A stretch of DNA of 64,000 nucleotides, taken from Thalassomonas haliotis (lineage in GTDB: Bacteria; Pseudomonadota; Gammaproteobacteria; Enterobacterales; Alteromonadaceae). The translations under genes were made by a program, and so were the position numbers. Where the stretch lies: assembly GCF_028657945.1 (NCBI RefSeq), contig NZ_CP059693.1:1488001-1552000 (forward strand). The letters are read 5' to 3'. The notes beneath the pieces are model-generated. The model ran no database searches. It was not told the origin of the DNA and saw only the letters and a list, made by a program, of their open reading frames with translations. Shown piece by piece: positions 28,246 through 37,226 of the stretch (position 1 is its first letter; each line of letters starts with the position of its first letter).

Positions 28246-29580
28246 TCATTCTGCTTGTGGAATTTTTAGGGTTTGACCAATTCGTATCGTGTTTGAAGTG
28301 AGGTTATTTATCTTTTTTAAATGCCCTACAGAGACTTTATAGCGGTGAGCGACCACAGACAGGGATTCGCCCCGGGTTATTTTATGCTCAATCACCTTGT
28401 TGGCAGTTAACAGGGCGCCTTCAAGCGGATTGCGGCTAAAGTAATTATCGACGGCAGTGTATATAGCTTTTGCTAATTTTTGTTGATGAGCGGCACTGTT
28501 GAGGTTTTTTTCATCGTTCGGGTTAGAGATAAAACCGGTCTCAATGAGTACCGATGGGATATCCGGCGCCTTAAGTACGGCTAAGCTTAGTCCTTCCGGT
28601 TTTTTCTTATGCAGCTTAGTGATTTTCTTCAATTGTTTAAGCACATGGGTAGCAAATTCATAGCTACTTTTCATAGTATGCTCTTTTTTCATATCTGCGA
28701 GGGTAATGGCCAGGTTGTTATCGTTAGTTTTTTTAATGGTTTCACCTGCACCGCCCAGTAGCTCAGACTCTTTTTGGCGATTGGCAATCAAACGGGCAAA
28801 TTCAGAGTTTGCTCTTCGACTTGATTGTACCAGCACCGAAGCGCCACTGGGCTGTGGCGTAGTATAGGCATCGGCATGGATAGAAATGAATAAATCGGCT
28901 TTATGTTTACGTGCTAATTTGGGTTTTCGGTCATGGGTGACATAATAGTCGCCTTGACGGATCATAACCGCTTTCATACCCCGATGATTATTGATCAGCG
29001 CCGCTAATTTTTTCGCTATCTTTAAGGTGACGCGCTTTTCATAACTGCCCCTAAAACCAATAGAGCCGGGGTCTTCACCACCATGGCCGGCAACGATAGC
29101 AATAACGATATCTCGTTTTGTGCCGGTATTGTTATTTTTAGCGGCTTTGCTGACATTTTTTTTATCATGTAAATCGACGACCAGGCGACTTCCATATTGG
29201 CCTGTTGGCGCTAAGGGAAATACCGTTACCTGGTAGTTATCAGCAAGCTCTAAAACGACTCGTGTCGATTGCGTGTTTTTTGGCTTACTTGTTCGTATTT
29301 TTGTAATACGACGATCGTCTTTAATAATATTTTTAAAAGCAATAAGTGATTTACTGTCATAAAAATCAATCACTAATCGTTGCGGGGAAGATAAGCTAAA
29401 GTATTTATAATCAGGCTTTTTACTTAAGTCGAAAACAATACGGGTACTTTCCGGGGCAGGCCAAACACGCAGACCTTTAATACTATTGGCGGCATGAGCC
29501 TGAATAGACAGGCACAGAGTAAATAAGATCAGGAGTCGGTTAAGAGTATAACTAAAACCGCTTTTGTAATTTTTAATCAA
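28246..29580 (-). CDS. N-acetylmuramoyl-L-alanine amidase (AMIN, Amidase_3, LysM)
   Basis: A 444-residue periplasmic amidase that cleaves the bond between MurNAc and L-Ala in peptidoglycan during septum splitting. It has a signal peptide (about 1-30, QAHA-AN), an AMIN domain (33-138), a zinc amidase domain (158-385) with ligands H166 (VAGHGGEDPG), E181 (GSYEKRV), H235 (SIHADA) and the catalytic E in LIETGF, and a C-terminal LysM (398-442). This is the AmiB/AmiC layout. The start is TTG at 29580, supported by AAGGGA upstream. Unlike typical amiB it is not next to mutL. Confidence 0.92.
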   Translation of the reverse strand: MIKNYKSGFSYTLNRLLILFTLCLSIQAHAANSIKGLRVWPAPESTRIVFDLSKKPDYKYFSLSSPQRLVIDFYDSKSLIAFKNIIKDDRRITKIRTSKPKNTQSTRVVLELADNYQVTVFPLAPTGQYGSRLVVDLHDKKNVSKAAKNNNTGTKRDIVIAIVAGHGGEDPGSIGFRGSYEKRVTLKIAKKLAALINNHRGMKAVMIRQGDYYVTHDRKPKLARKHKADLFISIHADAYTTPQPSGASVLVQSSRRANSEFARLIANRQKESELLGGAGETIKKTNDNNLAITLADMKKEHTMKSSYEFATHVLKQLKKITKLHKKKPEGLSLAVLKAPDIPSVLIETGFISNPNDEKNLNSAAHQQKLAKAIYTAVDNYFSRNPLEGALLTANKVIEHKITRGESLSVVAHRYKVSVGHLKKINNLTSNTIRIGQTLKIPQAE

Positions 29581-30572
29581 CTATGTCCCTTAGATATACA
29601 TCAAAATATAATGACTGCTAATGCTGCTTTTTCGGCTGGTTTGAAGCGCAATGAAAAGCAGTCTGATAACACGTGTTTGTTAGCAATATTTATAAAAACT
29701 TAATTATCTTGGAAAAGCTTTAGTTGCTTTTCAACATACAAATATTGGCCTTGCCAATCCTTGTTAATTGCTACATCACTAAGCATAGAGGGCTTTGCAA
29801 ATAAGCTTAACAGACGGGAAAATTCCGCACTTTTGCCAGCACTCTTCTCGTCTAAGTTATTATTGAATATTTAATTTTACCTTTTTACTATCTGATTATC
29901 AATGAGTTATAAATTTGTGGTTTGGCAGCTATCCGTTGAAATACGAGAACAGCACCTGAATTCATGTTGCAAACTTATCAGCACTTTGTCGATTTAGAAT
30001 AGCGGATCAGATAAAGGGGCAGGATGGCCTATTGGCAAGCATGTAGAAAGCCGGGAATCGAGAAGTAAAGGTAGAAATATGATGAAACCGGGTATTCAAC
30101 CCCGGACATGCAAGGCCTGATGGTGCCTTAAAGGTGGCTTTTACACTCGCCAATTTTTGGGGAGCTTGCCCTGTTGCTCTATTTGCAAAAAACAAGGCCA
30201 GCCCCGGACAATTATCACAAGCCGTCATTAAGAGTAGCTATCAACAGACCTTGGGTTAATCTGACGTATAACTATATCACGCCATTTATCTACACTACCC
30301 GACTTAACATCACCTGATTGATACTTGTTAATTGCGCCATATAGGGGGTATTCCGGTGATGAAACGAGCAACTAGAGTTTGAGTCCTGGCAGAATAGCCA
30401 GGGAAATCGAGCTATTGTCCATCATCTTACAATTAATTACATTTTGTAGACATGTCTTGACCCTTTCACACCCGGTTATTTAGTATGATAGGCATCCTGT
30501 CTTGCCGGTACTTTTGCTGTTTTAGACGGCTTTTTCCCCTTGTGTTATTGATGATGTATTGCCGAGAAGTAA
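29581..30572. other. Gene-free 992-bp region, possibly a decayed element
   Basis: Between the divergent amidase and COG3014 genes. A minus-strand frame at 30007-30228 has a composition unlike a bacterial protein and no motif. A CCGGG-N7-CCCGG hairpin lies near 30090. I see no RNA gene. The block from about 29990 to 30240 looks unlike its surroundings and may be a copy of a repeated non-coding element. Confidence 0.35.
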
Positions 30573-32006
30573 ATGGTTCGAAATAATAAGCAGCTGTTGG
30601 TTTGTGTATTTTTGTTTTTCAGTCTTAGTGCCTGTACCAGTGTCAGATTTAAAGGCTTTTTTGTCGGTTATGCCGAGCAAATGAAACCTGTGCGCCTTTC
30701 CCTGGCTCAGGGGGATGTGGTCCAGGCAAATAAAGCCCTGGGGGGGCGAAATGCCGTCGATGATGTTTTATTTCAGCTAGAGCAGGGGCGGTTAAGTTAT
30801 CTGGCTAATGACTGGCAAAACAGCCGGGTGGCTTTTGACGCCGTTTACCGCCAGGTCGAGCTGGATGCAGGTAAGGCTAAGTATCGGGCCGGCAGAGGCT
30901 TGCAGCAGTTGGCAGCTGTGGTCGGCAATGACAATGTTATCGAATACCAGCTGCCTGCTTACGAGCAAACCATGATGCACAGCTATCAGGCGATGAATTA
31001 CCTTTATCAGCACGACCTTGAAGGGGCGCTGGTGGAAATTCGCCGGGCGAACCTGGTGCAGGAAAAAGCGCTGAAAGAGCACAGGAAAGCATTATTGGAC
31101 GCCGAGCAGGCCTTGGCGTCCGGCGTAAAAGATGACGAGGTTAACCCCGACTGGCACAGGATAAACCAGGCTTATGCGGGTATGGATGCAGTGATTGGCG
31201 AAGTGAAAAACGGCTTTCAAAATGCCTATACCTTTTATTTATCCGGCCTCTTGTATGAAGCGGCGGGGCAGGAGAATGATGCCTATATCGATTATAAGCG
31301 GGCGCTGGAAATCTCTCCCGACAACCGCTTTCTCCAGCAGGACGTACTGCGCCTGGCCAGCCGTTTGGGTATGCAGGACGATTTAACTGGCTTAGAGCAG
31401 AAATACGGCGTCTGGCAGCAAAAGCATAAAACATCAGACGGACAGGTCGTGGTGATATACGAGCAGGGGCTGATCAATGAAAAGAAAGAATTGGCGTTGC
31501 ATTTACCCGTTTCTACCTCTGACGATGAACTGCGCTTTTATAATCTGGCTTTGCCGGTATATGAAAAAAGTTCCGGACTCTCCCGGTCGCTGCAACTTAA
31601 GGTAGCTAACCGTACCCTGGCCAGTATGGAGCTGGTGCGTTTGCAGTCGCTGGCGGCAAAGCAGTTGCAGCAGCAGTTGCCCGGTTTAATTTTGCGGCAA
31701 CTATCGAGATTAATCGCCAAGGAAAAATTCCGCTCAACCCTTGAGCGTAAAGGGGATGATGTCGGCAATATTCTGGCGAACCTCTATAACCTGGTATCGG
31801 AAAAAGCCGATACCCGCAGTTGGGTGACCTTGCCGAAAAACAGTCAGCTGGTAAAAACCCAATTGCCAGCGGGAAAGCAAAGGCTTGAGTTGCTCGTTGA
31901 CGGCAGGAAAACTCATATAGAGCTTGAAGTTAAAGCCAACCGCACCACGTTAGTGAATCTGACGAAAATAGATAATTTTATGAATTATCAAACGGTTAAT
32001 TTATAG
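30573..32006 (+). CDS. COG3014-family lipoprotein
   Basis: A 477-residue lipoprotein: the signal ends in LFFSLSACTSV with the lipobox Cys at about residue 21. The body is helical and TPR-like (AAGQENDAYIDYKRALEISPDN near 230-255) with a beta-rich C-terminus that includes LPAGKQRLELLVDGR. This matches COG3014, which recurs upstream of lpoB-like genes in Shewanella and relatives. Its role is not established; the neighbours suggest an outer-membrane envelope function. An 80-base gap separates it from the LpoB-like gene on the same strand, so a common operon is probable. Confidence 0.82.
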   Translation: MVRNNKQLLVCVFLFFSLSACTSVRFKGFFVGYAEQMKPVRLSLAQGDVVQANKALGGRNAVDDVLFQLEQGRLSYLANDWQNSRVAFDAVYRQVELDAGKAKYRAGRGLQQLAAVVGNDNVIEYQLPAYEQTMMHSYQAMNYLYQHDLEGALVEIRRANLVQEKALKEHRKALLDAEQALASGVKDDEVNPDWHRINQAYAGMDAVIGEVKNGFQNAYTFYLSGLLYEAAGQENDAYIDYKRALEISPDNRFLQQDVLRLASRLGMQDDLTGLEQKYGVWQQKHKTSDGQVVVIYEQGLINEKKELALHLPVSTSDDELRFYNLALPVYEKSSGLSRSLQLKVANRTLASMELVRLQSLAAKQLQQQLPGLILRQLSRLIAKEKFRSTLERKGDDVGNILANLYNLVSEKADTRSWVTLPKNSQLVKTQLPAGKQRLELLVDGRKTHIELEVKANRTTLVNLTKIDNFMNYQTVNL

Positions 32007-32086
32007 CAGCAAAGTGCTGGCACAACCGAAACACTTAGAGTTATTCAATTTACATTTGTATTACTAGATTAAACAAGGTTAAAAGT

Positions 32087-32689
32087 ATGAAGCATTTATT
32101 ACCAGTAGTATCTTTGTCCCTGGCGGCATTATTGGCGGGCGGTTGTTCTTCGAAAAGTGTTATCAGCTACGGCGATGCCCGCGCGGTTGAAACCACGGAC
32201 ATTAATTTTGGCTCCACCGACCTGCAAAAGGTGGCGGACGAAATGACAGACTCATTGTTATTGTCGCCCGTGGTCGGTACCCTGACCGCCAATAACCGCC
32301 CTGTGGTTTTTGTCGAGCGCATTAAAAATAAAACCAGCGAGCATATAGATACCGAGTCCGTTACCGACTCTATTTCTACTAAGCTGTTGAGATCGGGAAA
32401 ATTCCGTTTTGTTGATATGACCCGGGTGGAAGCGGTGCGTAAACAAATCAATTTCCAGCAAAATGACGGCCTGGTAGACCCGGGTAAAGCCATTCAGTTT
32501 GGCCAGCACCTGGGCGCTAAATATATGCTTTACGGCAACCTGTCCAGCATAGTGAAAAATACCGAAGATGCTTCCGATGTATATTACAAGTTCACCATAC
32601 GCTTGATGGACTTGCAAAGCGGTATCGTAGAATGGGCGGATGAAACCGAAATCCGTAAAACCCGCACTGTGGCGACTGTTGGCTGGTAA
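32087..32689 (+). CDS. lpoB: LpoB-like penicillin-binding-protein activator lipoprotein
   Basis: A 200-residue outer-membrane lipoprotein with lipobox LAGGC (Cys about 20). The C-terminal LpoB domain has RPVVFVERIKNKTSEHIDT, the FRFVDMTR strand and GQHLGAKYMLYGNL. In Escherichia coli LpoB activates the synthase PBP1b; here the partner is inferred. AAGGTT precedes the ATG. It is flanked by COG3014 and glycine-zipper genes, an arrangement seen in other Alteromonadales. Confidence 0.85.
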   Translation: MKHLLPVVSLSLAALLAGGCSSKSVISYGDARAVETTDINFGSTDLQKVADEMTDSLLLSPVVGTLTANNRPVVFVERIKNKTSEHIDTESVTDSISTKLLRSGKFRFVDMTRVEAVRKQINFQQNDGLVDPGKAIQFGQHLGAKYMLYGNLSSIVKNTEDASDVYYKFTIRLMDLQSGIVEWADETEIRKTRTVATVGW

Positions 32690-32762
32690 TAGCCTGGTAA
32701 TAACAGAATATAAGGGCTGAGGCAGTTTTTATCCCGGCCCGGCATATCATCAGGAGGTGACT

Positions 32763-33230
32763 ATGAAAAAGTTTTTACTGTGTTTTACCCTGTTTTTCAC
32801 CCTGGTTGCGGGCGCTCAGGCGCAATACGAGCGCAATAAAGCCGTGCCGGTGGAGAAGGTATTGTTTGGCCAGGTATTGTCGGTCAGGGATATCAGCGAG
32901 CAGGAGCTGATACAAGATCAAAATCACGGCTGGAAAGTGTTTGGCGGCGCCCTCATTGGCGGCGTGATCGGTAACCAGTTTGGCAGCGGCAGCGGACGCA
33001 CCGCCGCCACTATCCTGGGAGCTTTGCTTGGCGGCAGCGTCGCCGGTGAGAATAATCCCGAATACACCAGCCGTACCTTAGCGCTGGTGGAGCTGATGAT
33101 CCGCACCGAAGACAACAAGGAATATATGGTGGTACAGGATTATGACAGCCGTATGGTTTTTTCAGCGGGTAATGATGTACGTATGGTGTATCTGGCCAAC
33201 GGCCTGGTGCGTATTGACAAACAAATGTAA
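32763..33230 (+). CDS. Glycine-zipper exported protein
   Basis: A 155-residue protein. The ATG at 32763 is chosen over a GTG at 32757 because the GTG lies within the AGGAGGTGA ribosome site itself. A signal peptide (about 1-20, ending GAQA-QY) precedes a glycine-zipper segment (about 60-100, FGGALIGGVIGNQFGSGSGR, then GALLGGSVAGE) of the SlyB/YcfJ type that inserts in or packs against membranes. It has no lipobox. It is the third gene of the COG3014-lpoB group. Confidence 0.82.
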   Translation: MKKFLLCFTLFFTLVAGAQAQYERNKAVPVEKVLFGQVLSVRDISEQELIQDQNHGWKVFGGALIGGVIGNQFGSGSGRTAATILGALLGGSVAGENNPEYTSRTLALVELMIRTEDNKEYMVVQDYDSRMVFSAGNDVRMVYLANGLVRIDKQM

Positions 33231-33245
33231 TCCCGACAAAAACTG

Positions 33246-33269
33246 GCCTGAGCCGTGTTTTGCTCAGGC
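33246..33269. terminator. Hairpin between convergent genes
   Basis: GCCTGAGC and its perfect complement with an 8-base loop, between the stops at 33230 and 33290. There is no T-run, so termination is inferred. Confidence 0.45.
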
Positions 33270-33289
33270 AGCTGAAATATTAGCGCCTG

Positions 33290-33829
33290 CTAACCGTAAT
33301 AACCCTTTTTAAGGCGTTTGACCACTTTCTGGTGGATATCAGGGTTTGATACTTGCTTCAGCGCTGGATTTCTCATATGTGCCGTCAGGATCTCGCTGGC
33401 ATTAGAAGCCATAGGATCAAAGGGCTGAAACTGATTGCGTGAGGTATGAATCACCTTGTTGCCGATCTTTTCTTCCAAAGCCCCGCCTTTGCCTGTGTTA
33501 GCCGCGGTATATAACGGGTGTTTATCCGGACTTTCCCTGCCGACATTTTCGGGAATCTTATGCTCCTGGGTTATGTGACCAAATGTGCCGCTGTTGCTGC
33601 GGTAATAAACCGTAGGTTTTTGCCCTATGGCGGAGGTGGTGCCGATAATATTTTGCGGCTGATATAAGGCGCTTGCCGCTTCCGCCTTTAAGATCGCGGC
33701 TTTGCGTTGCGCGGTCAGGTTATTGGGATCTTTGGCTGCTTTTTTTCTGCCCCACCAGCCAAGCTCGCGCCCCATAATGGTATCGACATCGGCCTTATGG
33801 GTGTCATAACGGGTTTTCCAGTCGCTCAT
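33290..33829 (-). CDS. Hypothetical protein, possible effector-like
   Basis: A 179-residue protein starting MSDWKTRYDTHKADVDTIMG; the start at 33829 is preferred to one at 33871 as the upstream 14 residues look untranslated. It has no signal peptide or helix. It is basic, rich in Asn, Gln and His near GTFGHITQEHKIPENVGRE and ends KKGYYG. I do not recognise the family. The GHITQEHKIP segment and lack of signal resemble C-terminal toxin or effector domains but this is a guess. It stands alone with no obvious immunity gene next to it. Confidence 0.6.
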   Translation of the reverse strand: MSDWKTRYDTHKADVDTIMGRELGWWGRKKAAKDPNNLTAQRKAAILKAEAASALYQPQNIIGTTSAIGQKPTVYYRSNSGTFGHITQEHKIPENVGRESPDKHPLYTAANTGKGGALEEKIGNKVIHTSRNQFQPFDPMASNASEILTAHMRNPALKQVSNPDIHQKVVKRLKKGYYG

Positions 33830-34092
33830 GATGCCGTTTCCTGATGAATGAGTCTTAATGGACAGCAACACTGGTGCCAGGCTATATCAGCTAATCAATA
33901 CCATTGAAAAATATGAGTTATTTTTTTGTTGTGTTTTTATACCGGGTAAAAACAGACCCGGCGGGCCTTCATTTTGCCGTGAATTTATCCCGGGGAAGGG
34001 CTAAAATATCCCGGGGCTTGATCTGAGCGGCCTTTGGTATAAGGTAACAAAGCGGATATACTTTTTATCGAGAATCTTGTGGAGGGAGTCGG

Positions 34093-34335
34093 ATGAGCGG
34101 TACCAGCATGGTGGTGTTAATCGTATTGATTTCGGTGGGCTTTGGCGTACTTTACGACATGTATAAAAAACACCTGGAATTTAAAGAAAAAACCTTAAAC
34201 CATAACCAGGACAGCGACAAACAAAACCAGGCGCTAAGGCAGCAGGTGTCGGCGCTGGAAGAGCGGGTGCAGGTGCTAGAAAAAATCGTGACCGATGAAG
34301 GTTACAATGTGCAAAAAGAAATCAATAAGCTCTGA
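34093..34335 (+). CDS. Small membrane-anchored coiled-coil protein, PspB-like in shape
   Basis: An 80-residue protein: one helix at residues 5-23 followed by a charged coiled coil with the VSALEERVQVLEKIV segment. The order (helix, then coiled coil ending in LExIV) resembles phage-shock protein PspB, but pspA and pspC are absent. GGAGGGAGTCGG precedes the ATG, so translation is credible. Short relatives occur as hypothetical proteins in Shewanella-like genomes. Function unknown. Confidence 0.75.
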   Translation: MSGTSMVVLIVLISVGFGVLYDMYKKHLEFKEKTLNHNQDSDKQNQALRQQVSALEERVQVLEKIVTDEGYNVQKEINKL

Positions 34336-34536
34336 GGGTTTTCCTGCCGGCTCTAATAGCCGCTGTTTAGTTTTATCTTCGATGCGCTGCCGGCAATTGG
34401 GGGCTGATGCCTTTTCAAAAGATTACAAAACAATACAAAAATAGTATATCCCCCAAATCTGGCAAATCTTATTATTACCGTCAGGCGTAGATAATTTTCG
34501 ACTGTAATTGGGCTGAGTGCAGCCGGGGTGATAAGC

Positions 34537-34752
34537 GTGCCGAAGAAAGACGATAACTGTTACTGTATCAACCACCCGGATGAAGTCATGATCAAAAATG
34601 ACGGTTTTTCGGCGATCACCTCCCTGAAAAAACAAGCGGGGGAGGTTATCTTCGACTCGGGTTCAGGTGTGCCGATTATTACTTATATGTGTTTGAAATG
34701 CGGGTATATTGAAAATTATACCGCCCAGTTTGATGACAGCTGGAATGCTTAA
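34537..34752 (+). CDS. Small hypothetical protein with CxxC pair
   Basis: A 71-residue protein starting at the GTG at 34537, preferred to the GTG at 34528 because GGGGTG is correctly placed upstream. It starts MPKKDDNCYCINHPDEV and has CLKCGY near the C-terminus. These two Cys pairs could form a small zinc ribbon. No known family is recognised. It has no neighbours on the same strand. Confidence 0.6.
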   Translation: MPKKDDNCYCINHPDEVMIKNDGFSAITSLKKQAGEVIFDSGSGVPIITYMCLKCGYIENYTAQFDDSWNA

Positions 34753-34836
34753 GCTTTCTTTTAATAGCATTAAAATCCGGCGGTAATGTCAGCCATATAA
34801 GGACCCCCCCCTTAAAGAAGAGCTGGTCTGGCGCTT

Positions 34837-35667
34837 TTATAGCCGGTCTTTTTCGGTCATGACCAGTGGATAAAACAGTGCCAGGTTGGCGATAAACCAT
34901 AAATCCTTGATCAGGAAATGTCCTGTGCCGGTGAGCATTGTTTCAGCCGATAACGAAGGGCTAAAGCTTACTAAAAAGGTTTGCGTCACCACAAAGACCA
35001 TGCCTGACATCAGGATGGCGGGTAATACCAGCTTTTGATAATAAATGGCGGCGATCAGTAATAGCACGGCAACCAGGTCGTAGACACCTATGATATTGGA
35101 AGTGGTTTGCACATCCCAGAGCTGATACATCCAGGACATCAAAGGTGAGCTTAATACCAGGTCTTCTATGCCTTTGGCTTCCAGGGCGGTGAACTTCATG
35201 CCGCCTATCCATAACAGCACTAACAGCACAGGAAAAATACTGATCCATATTGCCTGTCGGCGGGGAAGTTGCGGCCTGAGCAGCAGCACAGCAATTGACA
35301 GCAAGGCAAAATATTTGATCACTCCCTGGCCCGAGCCTATTGCCGGAAAGCCGCCTAAAGCATCTATCCACCTGCTTTGGCCAAACAGGGACACAAGTGG
35401 TACCAGGCTGACAGCCAGCAGCAGGTAAGCTAATACCGGCCTTAACTCGGGAGCCCTTATTGCCAACAGGGCCAGGATAGCACTGGCGATAAAAGCCAAA
35501 GCGGCCAGGGCATTAAAAACAGAGGCGGGCAGTAAATCTGTGACCGCATAAAAGTCCGTCACTAGGGTAATGTGCTTATGGGAGCCTGTCAGCAGTATGC
35601 TTAAACCCAACAGGGCGCCAGAAAGGGCAACTAATAGTAAAACTAAGGTGTTATATCTTGCTTGCAA
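34837..35667 (-). CDS. DUF417 membrane protein (YkgB/RclC-like)
   Basis: A 276-residue integral membrane protein with about seven helices. The segment GMKFTALEAKGIEDLVLSSPLMSW and the later GTGHFLIKDLWFIANLALF are the DUF417 signatures. It is longer than E. coli YkgB/RclC (about 200), with extra N-terminal helices. RclC belongs to a reactive-chlorine resistance locus, but no RclR, RclA or RclB is next to it here. The transported or bound molecule is unknown. Confidence 0.82.
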   Translation of the reverse strand: MQARYNTLVLLLVALSGALLGLSILLTGSHKHITLVTDFYAVTDLLPASVFNALAALAFIASAILALLAIRAPELRPVLAYLLLAVSLVPLVSLFGQSRWIDALGGFPAIGSGQGVIKYFALLSIAVLLLRPQLPRRQAIWISIFPVLLVLLWIGGMKFTALEAKGIEDLVLSSPLMSWMYQLWDVQTTSNIIGVYDLVAVLLLIAAIYYQKLVLPAILMSGMVFVVTQTFLVSFSPSLSAETMLTGTGHFLIKDLWFIANLALFYPLVMTEKDRL

Positions 35668-35842
35668 AGTTAACTCACGATCACTGGAATTGATGTTGCT
35701 AAAAGACCTTGCCCCCGAATTTTTATTTCATTTTTTTATTCTTTTTTTGCTGCGGGCATTATTTATCGGCATTCGAGCTTAACTGCTAAACGGATGGCAA
35801 AAGTAACAGGAAAAATGGTAACGGCTTGATGGCAAAGGGATT

Positions 35843-35861
35843 GGGGAGCTTGATGCTCCCC
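35843..35861 (-). terminator. Hairpin after pheA
   Basis: GGGGAGC-TTGAT-GCTCCCC, a perfect 7-bp stem just downstream of the minus-strand pheA stop at 35876. The T-run is weak. Confidence 0.5.
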
Positions 35862-35875
35862 GTTAATGCCGGCTA

Positions 35876-37060
35876 TTAACTCTCTGACAGGGCACTGCTC
35901 GGTACTTTAGTCGGGCTGATATGTTCAATCGGGTAACAACCCAGCACCTTGATAAAGTTAGTGAGTACGGTTAGCTCCCTGAGGGTGTCTTGCATGACCA
36001 GGTTTTTTAAATTGGCTTCGACATCCAGGTAAAACATTTCTTCCCACGGGCGTCCCTGGATCGGACGGGATTCAAGCTTGCACATATTGATGCCGTTATT
36101 TTTTAACACCAGCAAACATTCCACCAGGGCGCCGGGATTTTGTCCCGTGGCTAAGATCAAAGTGGTTTTGGCCGGGATTTGCTCGGCGACTTCTACCGGT
36201 TTGCGCGATACCAAAATAAAGCGGGTGTGGTTTTCCGCCTGGTTGGCGATGGATTTTTCCAGGGCGTGTAGTTTATAGAGCTGACCGCCTTCTTCGCTGC
36301 CGATCACGGCAACACTTTCATCCTGTAATTCATAGACCCTGGCCATGGCATCTGCTGTGCTGTCGCAGTATTCGATACGGATCCCCTGTTGTTTGTCCAG
36401 GAAGTTGCTGCACTGGCTAAACGGCTGGCCGTGGGCATAGATGGTTTTGATCTTATCCAAACTGGTATTGACTGAGCTTAACAGGCAGTGTTCGATCGGG
36501 CGGGTAATTTCCCCGACTATGGATAAGTTGGTGTGCTGGAGCACATCGTAAACTTCATTGATACTGCCTGAGCTGGTATTTTCAATGGGTAACATGCCGT
36601 AATCGACATGACCGGCTTCCACCAGTTGCATGATTTCGCCAAAGCTCTGGCAGCCGGTTTCGATGATTTTTTCTGCGCGGCGTGAGAAATACTTGTGGCA
36701 GGCGAGGTAGCTGTATGAGCCTTTATCGCCGAGGAAGGCGACGCTGACCGTCGGCACCTGGATATTGGGGTTGGCCAGTTGCTGCAGGTAGGCCTGCTGG
36801 TTTAAAACCGAGTCTTCGATGATGGTCTGGAAAATACTGGTGACATAATGGGCATCGAGGCCGAGGGCTTTGCCTTGGGTGATCAGGCGCACCAGCAATT
36901 CCTGCTCTCTTTGCTGGTCCCTGACCGGACGTATTTGGTGGGCCTTGCTTTTGGCGACACTCAGGGTTAAAGCGCGGCGCTGGGCAAACAATTCGAGCAG
37001 CTTTTGATCCAGCACGGTTATTTTTTCTCTGATTTTGTTTAAGTCTAACTCTTCGCTCAC
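35876..37060 (-). CDS. pheA: Bifunctional chorismate mutase/prephenate dehydratase
   Basis: A 394-residue enzyme that turns chorismate to prephenate and then to phenylpyruvate for phenylalanine synthesis. It has a chorismate mutase domain (about 5-95, DLNKIREKITVLDQKLLELF), a prephenate dehydratase domain (108-285, GDKGSYSYLACHKYF, LPIENTSSGSINEVYD) and an ACT regulatory domain (300-380). The ACT region keeps PGALVECL and LESRP, the Phe-binding GALV and ESRP motifs, so feedback inhibition by phenylalanine is expected. GTG start with GAGGATACGGGT upstream. Preceded by a leader peptide and an attenuator hairpin. Confidence 0.95.
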   Translation of the reverse strand: MSEELDLNKIREKITVLDQKLLELFAQRRALTLSVAKSKAHQIRPVRDQQREQELLVRLITQGKALGLDAHYVTSIFQTIIEDSVLNQQAYLQQLANPNIQVPTVSVAFLGDKGSYSYLACHKYFSRRAEKIIETGCQSFGEIMQLVEAGHVDYGMLPIENTSSGSINEVYDVLQHTNLSIVGEITRPIEHCLLSSVNTSLDKIKTIYAHGQPFSQCSNFLDKQQGIRIEYCDSTADAMARVYELQDESVAVIGSEEGGQLYKLHALEKSIANQAENHTRFILVSRKPVEVAEQIPAKTTLILATGQNPGALVECLLVLKNNGINMCKLESRPIQGRPWEEMFYLDVEANLKNLVMQDTLRELTVLTNFIKVLGCYPIEHISPTKVPSSALSES

Positions 37061-37101
37061 ACCCGTATCCTCGTTTATCCGATCAGTAAAATGTTTTTGG
37101 C

Positions 37102-37130
37102 AAAAAAAAACCTCCCGTAGAGGAGGTTTT
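37102..37130 (-). terminator. pheA attenuator terminator
   Basis: On the minus strand, AAAACCTCCT-CTAC-GGGAGG runs into nine T residues, about 41 bases before the pheA start and 27 bases after the leader stop. This is a classic attenuator position. Confidence 0.85.
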
Positions 37131-37157
37131 CATCGTCTTTAGTTCTTGTTCGCGACG

Positions 37158-37226
37158 TTAACCCCTCCGACCAGGCAGAGTAAAAAAGAAGCTAAAGAGG
37201 ATGTTGTTGTTGTTTGTCGTATTCAT
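37158..37226 (-). CDS. pheL: Phenylalanine-rich pheA leader peptide
   Basis: A 22-codon frame on the minus strand: MNTTNNNNILF followed by SFFFTLPGRRG and a TAA. Four of five consecutive codons from residue 11 to 15 are Phe, matching ribosome-stalling control of phenylalanine biosynthesis as in E. coli pheL. It is followed by the attenuator hairpin and pheA. TTGACA (37257-37262) and TAGAGT (37233-37238, spacer 18) lie just upstream; that placement would put transcription start at or near the leader ATG. Confidence 0.85.
   Translation of the reverse strand: MNTTNNNNILFSFFFTLPGRRG

Noticed and set aside
30007-30228. 73-codon minus-strand frame in the gene-free kilobase
   Set aside because: Amino-acid composition is unlike a bacterial protein, there is no ribosome site and no motif.
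34804-34811. Eight-C run upstream of the DUF417 stop
   Set aside because: It lies outside coding sequence, so phase variation is not supported there.
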